This document shows positions 59,343 through 64,000 of a stretch of DNA of 64,000 nt, in pieces (positions within the stretch are counted from its first letter, which is position 1; the number at the start of each line of letters is the position of its first letter). The stretch spans positions 36,570,963-36,634,962 of the forward strand of contig CM064421.1 of assembly GCA_032690845.1 (NCBI GenBank), in the 5' to 3' direction. The notes under the pieces are model-generated. The model saw only the letters and a list, made by a program, of their open reading frames with translations. It did no database searches and was not told where the DNA came from. The DNA comes from Eleusine coracana subsp. coracana. Lineage: Eukaryota; Streptophyta; Magnoliopsida; Poales; Poaceae. The translations under genes were made by a program, and so were the position numbers.

Positions 59343-60671
59343 TGAACTGGCTTAACAGGCCTTAGCGCTGATCCTTCTCAGCCCACTCTCTTTTGGACCA
59401 TAAAATAGTGTAGCCTGTTCGGCTGGCCTTGGTCGTGGGCTCTTGACTGCCGGAGCCACTACAATCTAATGCACTAAGTCATGCTAATTAATCTCAAAAG
59501 AAAAAAAAAACTAAGCCATGCGAACACACGCACACATAATATTTTACCATCTAACTATTATATTAGGAGAAATCATGAATATAATAATCTGTTCATCATG
59601 TAAATAGAATAATAGCTGATCGTGCAACTATTACATAAGCAATGTTTGCTTCATATGCTAATTAGTTGACCTTAGACCTGGTTACAGGTGATGCAATAAA
59701 AAAGAAAGCACATGAAGCATCTTTGTCACTCAGCACCAAAAACTAATCTACGCAGTCTTGAGCTTGAGCCTTTTCTAACTCCAGGAGCTTGTCCTCGTCG
59801 TGCTCCAGCAGCCCGCCCCCTTCCTCTTCCTCTTGTATACCCTGTCGCAGGTGCCGTAGTTTGGGAAGCACGAGTAGGAGTGGCCTCTCCATGTTACATT
59901 ATAGCACTTGTTCCAGAATGTGAAGCTTCGTCATGAGTAGGCATGGCTCCTCCATGTCCAGTAGTGGTACTTGTCTTATAATATAAAGATTCAGTGGACA
60001 CACCTCTTCCACCTCCTAATTGCTGAAATATTAACAGATAAAAATGTTAGTATATCTTTTTAATATATTTTATAAAGTGACAATAATCTACATACCACAT
60101 GATTCTTCTTCCTAAGTTGTAGGTCTGGGCGTAGCTTTTTTTCACAACCTTTGTAATTGTGACCCTATAATTTGCAATTGTCGCAAGTAACTGTTTCTAG
60201 TCTAGCATGCCCTGAAATAATAGTTGGCTCATCTTTTGATTTCCTTCTTGCTTTCTTTGGTCTGCCTGGTTGTCTGGTGAATTTTGGAGGGGCGATGTCT
60301 TCAGTTTGTGTTGCAACCTAAGCATGTCTTCCAGGGACATGGTAGTTGTTCCTCCTTCACGCTTGCATCAGATATGGGCTAGATGATTGGGCGAAGAAAT
60401 AGGCCAAGGAAGCCCAATTCGTGCTCTGTAGTGCCATGTCATGTTTGCTCATGTGGTGTGGGTTTCGCTGAGTTGGCAAGTAGATATAGTATACAATTTC
60501 GAGTGCTGCAGCTATCATGTGGGACTATACGTACCGGATACGTATAAGTAAAAACTTGATGGTTTTGTAAAAGTACACACTAAAGTATTGGTGGGTTTGT
60601 AAAATAGACACCGTATTTGGTGGGTTTGTGACTATAAGGCCAATGTATTGGTGGGTTTGTGAAATTAACTC
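59072..60671. mobile_element. Mutator-like element with long TIRs and 9-bp target duplication
   Basis: Target duplications CTGATTATA lie at 59063-59071 and 60672-60680. Long terminal inverted repeats of about 250-300 bases start GAGTTAATTTCACAAACCCA on both ends. They share blocks such as CTTTAGTGTGTACTTTTA and CCAACTCAGC. The 1.6-kb element is too short for a full transposase; a remnant of the C-terminus lies on the minus strand. Confidence 0.88.
60085..60330 (-). pseudogene. Remnant of MURA-type transposase C-terminus with zinc knuckle
   Basis: On the minus strand the frame reads PPKFTRQPGRPKKARRKSKD, then VTCDNCKL, a stop codon, and GHNYKGCEKKLR. The GRPKK basic motif followed by a Cx2Cx4Hx4C zinc knuckle is the usual end of MuDR/MURA transposases. 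A stop replaces one residue inside the knuckle, and the DDE catalytic region is missing. The element is therefore a deletion derivative of an autonomous MULE. Confidence 0.65.
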
Positions 60672-60680
60672 CTGATTATA

Positions 60681-60813
60681 ATTAGCTATGATTTTAAGAG
60701 ACTATTTGTTTTCAGAATACGTACGATACACTTTATACGCACCCCCGTGGTAATGTGCAAATTGAAGCCTGCAACACAAATGTCAGAGTCCTTGCAAGCC
60801 TAATTAGCAGCTA
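60681..60813. other. Short spacer between MULE and MUN-domain gene
   Basis: Holds the 3' flank of the MUN-domain gene immediately after the MULE target duplication. The element inserted about 135 bases beyond the stop codon, probably within or next to the 3' UTR. Confidence 0.4.
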
Positions 60814-63800
60814 TCACCGCCTCTTGGGAAGCTGAAATGCGCGCTTCAAGAAGTGGCTGGCGACCTCGTCGTCGCGGTGGCAGAGCACGCGAAGTATGGT
60901 GTTCGGGTCCGTGCGGCCCCACCGCCTGGTCGTCGGCGGCATCGATAATCTCTGCCCGTCGGAACCGGCCCGCGTGGACTCGCACGACACGATCCCGAAC
61001 TCCTCCACGAGCTGCTCCGCCGTCTGCCCCATGAGCGCGACCACGCTCTCCGCCGCCTGTGCCTCGGCCTCGACCACGTCCTCGGCCACAAGCCCCTCCC
61101 CGCGCGTGCAGAACGCCCGCTTCAGGCTCCGGAAATCCTCCTCGACCATGGGGTAGTCCTCAATGGTGAAGCTCCGGTCGCTGCCGCCGGCGAGCAGGAC
61201 GAGCAGGAACGCCTGGAACGCGGCCTTCATCACCTCCCGCACGGCCACGGGCTGCGCGCGGTCGACGAGCACGGAGACGAGCAGCGACAGGTTCTGCTTG
61301 AGCGTGCGCAGCGCGGGGCGGATGCGCGCGTCCGTGACGCCGCCGGCGTACAGCCCGTCGTAGAAGGAGTGGTGCGAGTCGAGGAAGATGAGGCGGTACG
61401 CGGCGACCTCGGCGACGCGGGCGACGGCGGACTGCGCCGCGGCGCGGGCGTGGTCGAAGTAGGAGGACGGCGGCGGCGGCGCGAGGCGGCGGGTGGCTGT
61501 CGGGGACGCGGGCGAGGCGGCGTGTCTGCCGCCGGAGAAGAACGAGAGCGACTTGTCGAGCGCTTGGATGTGGCTGAGAAGGTAGTGGAGCGTGTTGAGC
61601 CGGACGTAGAGGCGCTGCGTGCCGCGGCTCGTGGATGGTCGCGGGTTGTGCCCGCCGGAGGTCGAGAAGCTCTGGCTGTGGTACACGCCGCCGCGCGGGC
61701 TTATGGGAACGCGGCACGGCGTCGCGGCGCGTTTCCAGAGCCGGATAATCCGTGAGTCCTGGTTGCACCTTGTCAGTTGTGGCAGTGACGGTAGATAGCT
61801 CTGCTTGGTGCCTGTTAATTCGTTGAACGAAACATGTCAATATCGCGGGAAAAGCTACTAGTAGTGAAAATGTACTCCTGAAAGATGGCCCCCAGGTCGT
61901 GAACCATGTCGTCTCTCGCGCTCACCGGGATGTCGAAGAACTCGTCAACGGTCGCCTTGGCCAGCTTCATCAGAGCCACCGCAGACTGAGCGTAGGACTC
62001 AGTTTTGGACTTGGGTATCCAACTCTACACAACATCATTCAACATATCTAATTAATAATCTGATGTCCCACGAAGCAATGCAATTAATCATAGAACGGCG
62101 AGTGATGGGCGACGAACCTCGGTATCTTTAGCTCGCATCAGGCACTCCTTGGCTGCCCTGAGCCTCTCCTCGATCCAGGTCTTGAGGAACCGCGCCACGA
62201 CGGTCTCCACGTCGTAGGGGACCACCTCCCTCACCACCGCCTCGCCGCCGTCGTCCTCGACCACCATCTGCAAGAGGCTCTTCTCGAGCCTGCTCGCGGC
62301 GTGGAGAACGTGCACGAGCTCGTTGGTGAGGCAGGTGGCCTTGGCCAGGTACTGCTTGAGCACGACGCCGAAGCAGCCGTGGAGGGTGGCCGCCGCCGCC
62401 GCGCCCGGGAACGGGTGCCACCGCCTCAGCACGGGGCTGAAGCTGTCGCGCTCCGACAGCGCGAGCTGCTCCGTGTCCTTGGCCAGCCGCGCCAGGATCA
62501 CGCTGGGCTCCTCGTCGCGGTGGACGATCGTCCTGCTTCCTTGTCCCAGCTCGTTCTCCAACATCTGCACTCAGTATTGCAACGTGTCAGAGCAATTGTT
62601 TTTCAATCAAATGCATCTGTGTACTACATTATTTGCTAAGTCGCTGGTTGCTAACCTTGGTGAAGGCACTTTTGACGGAACACCTCACGTAGTAATCGAC
62701 ACGGCCACCGACGAAGTCCTCCATGCCATCGCTGCCATTGATGTCTGCCGAATTGATGATGCCCATACCAGGCAAATTCTCTGCGATGATCTTGGCGGTC
62801 GAGAGCGCCAGTGACACGGCGCTCTCCATGGCCTCGGCGCCCATCCCGGCCACGCGCTTCCCGTACCACTCATGGTAGTCGAGCAGCCGCTTCTCCGACC
62901 AGTCGTGTATCGCCGCGACAGCACTGGAGAGCACCCGGAGGTAGACCGGGTCCTGCTCCTTAGCGGCGTCGGCGGCCACCTCCAGGAGCATCGTGAGCGC
63001 GGCGCCAGCGAGGTCCGGCTGGACCTGCCCGGTGGCCACGTACTGCTGGAACAACACCCAAGCCAGGCACACGTCGTGCACGGTCTTGTCGACGCCGAGC
63101 GTCGGCCACGCCCGCTTCATGAGCTCCAGGAGCTCGTCCACCTCGTCGAGCACCACGGTGTCGTCCCTGCGGTCGAAGATGGCCTGCAGGAGCGAGACGT
63201 AGAGGAGCACATTGAGTGGGTACCCGTCGGCCCAGTGGCAGCTCTCGCCTGGCTGGCCAGTAGTGCCTGGTGCGGAACGCCAGGCGAGGGCGAGCACGGC
63301 GTCGCAGAGCGCGCGCATGGTGTCCGAGGCCTTGCCGGTGTCGATGGCGCGGGCGTCGGCGGCCTGCTTGATTTCCTGGAAGCGGAGCACAGGGGCAGTG
63401 AGGCGGTCGAGGGGGAGGGACGGGTGGAGGATGAGACCCGCCTCGAGGAGTTTGAACTGGCGGCGCTGCCATTGGTGGTGCTCGCCGCTGTCGGCGAAGT
63501 CGGTGAGCTTCAGCTGCCGGAGCAGCTCCAGCGGCAGGATGATCGTGTCCGCTTTTTTCCCCACCTGCACAATTGTTCATCAATTCGTGATTGAATCGGT
63601 GGAAGAAATGGGTCAATAGCGCTCGTTCATGATCTGGACCTGCCCGACGAGGGTGCGCATGAGCGTCTTGCGGAGGCGAGCGTCGCTCTGCTCCGTGACG
63701 CGCATCTGCTGCCGCATGATCTCGGCGGAGGTCATGGGCCGCCTGGGCCGGCCCGGCGAGCCCGGCGCGGCCTGCTGCTCCCGCACTGCGCGCACCCGGC

Positions 63801-64000
63801 CCGGCGAGCCCGGCGCGGACGACGACGGGTTGAGGCTGCTGCTCCGCACGGTGGTGGGCTGCGCCGACCTCCGCGCCCTGAGGCCCAGCGTCCGCTTCAC
63901 CCTGCTGCTCACAACGTTCATCCCCGTCCCGCCCCTCGGCCCGGCCCCGATCGTCGGTGACCACGCATCCACTCCTCCTCCACCGCTGCCCTCCACGCCG
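60814..64000 (-). CDS. MUN-domain (DUF810) protein, PATROL1/unc-13-like, 5' end beyond window
   Basis: Minus-strand exons 64000-63640 (open at the edge), 63564-62656, 62564-62118, 62024-61859 and 61811-60814 join in phase. The N-terminal segment has SAEIMRQQMRVTEQSDARLR and KTLMRTLVGQ. Exon 2 has TIILPLELLRQLKLTDF, HQWQRRQFKLLEAGLILHPS and DWSEKRLLDYHEWY. The later exons hold the MUN region, ending KRAFQLPKRR. These are features of the plant DUF810/MUN family, whose member PATROL1 promotes delivery of the H+-ATPase AHA1 to the plasma membrane in guard cells. The donor of exon 4 (ACTA|GTAGCT) was chosen by phase. The true start lies upstream of the window or at a downstream Met (63921), so this gene is partial. 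Confidence 0.87.

Noticed and set aside
60837..61755. Long open frames antisense to the MUN-domain gene
   Set aside because: They are composition shadows of GC-rich coding exons (Arg/Ala-rich, no domain). The minus-strand frame has clear family motifs.
1..64000. CRISPR arrays, operons, phage or viral integrations
   Set aside because: No regularly spaced repeats, no polycistronic layout, and no capsid, integrase, or reverse-transcriptase-polymerase gene set. Gene structure is that of a plant nuclear genome.

Overview
This is a nuclear genomic window from a flowering plant, almost certainly a grass (Poaceae). The genes have short exons with GT-AG introns and strongly GC-rich 5' ends. The spaces between them are full of grass-type MITEs and Mutator-like elements, and one intron holds a plastid ndhH fragment. 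I read this as a gene-rich euchromatic arm. The species cannot be named from sequence alone; a panicoid grass is a guess.

Layout. 244-2628 (+): intronless OSCA/CSC1-type channel. 4678-7522 (+): mitochondrial porin VDAC, six coding exons, a GC-AG first coding intron and a Stowaway-like MITE in the last intron. 8402-9726 (+): DUF4079-like plastid membrane protein. 12593-10328 (-): MRS2/CorA-type Mg2+ transporter, convergent with the DUF4079 gene. 12.6-19.3 kb: gene-poor, with a hAT-like and a PIF/Harbinger-like element. 19763-22803 and 26620-29590 (+): two tandem CDK inhibitors of the ICK/KRP family, separated by MITEs. 33756-37071 (+): calmodulin-binding TPR protein of the NPGR family. 45468-38944 (-): long U2AF65-like splicing factor. 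47794-49684: Mutator-like element with a degenerate internal gene. 49997-51060 (+): CYP96-like P450 pseudogene split by a tRNA-derived SINE. 52344-55533 (+): small protein with a C-terminal CaaX box, whose intron contains the plastid fragment. 56591-58021 (+): MGCFLGCFG-type acidic protein (JASON/SEG2-like). 58157-60671: tandem duplication involving a Mutator-like element with a decayed transposase C-terminus. 60814-64000 (-): MUN-domain (DUF810, PATROL1-like) protein, running off the right edge.

The genes are unrelated housekeeping or regulatory loci, as is normal in plants; there is no operon or pathway cluster. The only clear functional relationship is the KRP tandem pair. I found no convincing novel multi-gene system. 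The most informative signals are the KRP duplication, a duplication that copied one end of a Mutator-like element together with flanking host DNA, the ordered decay of the P450 pseudogene, a U2AF homology motif split by a long acidic insert, and a predicted farnesylated small protein.

Exon boundaries were assigned by hand from splice consensus, reading phase and family conservation; no transcript data were available. UTR limits are approximate.
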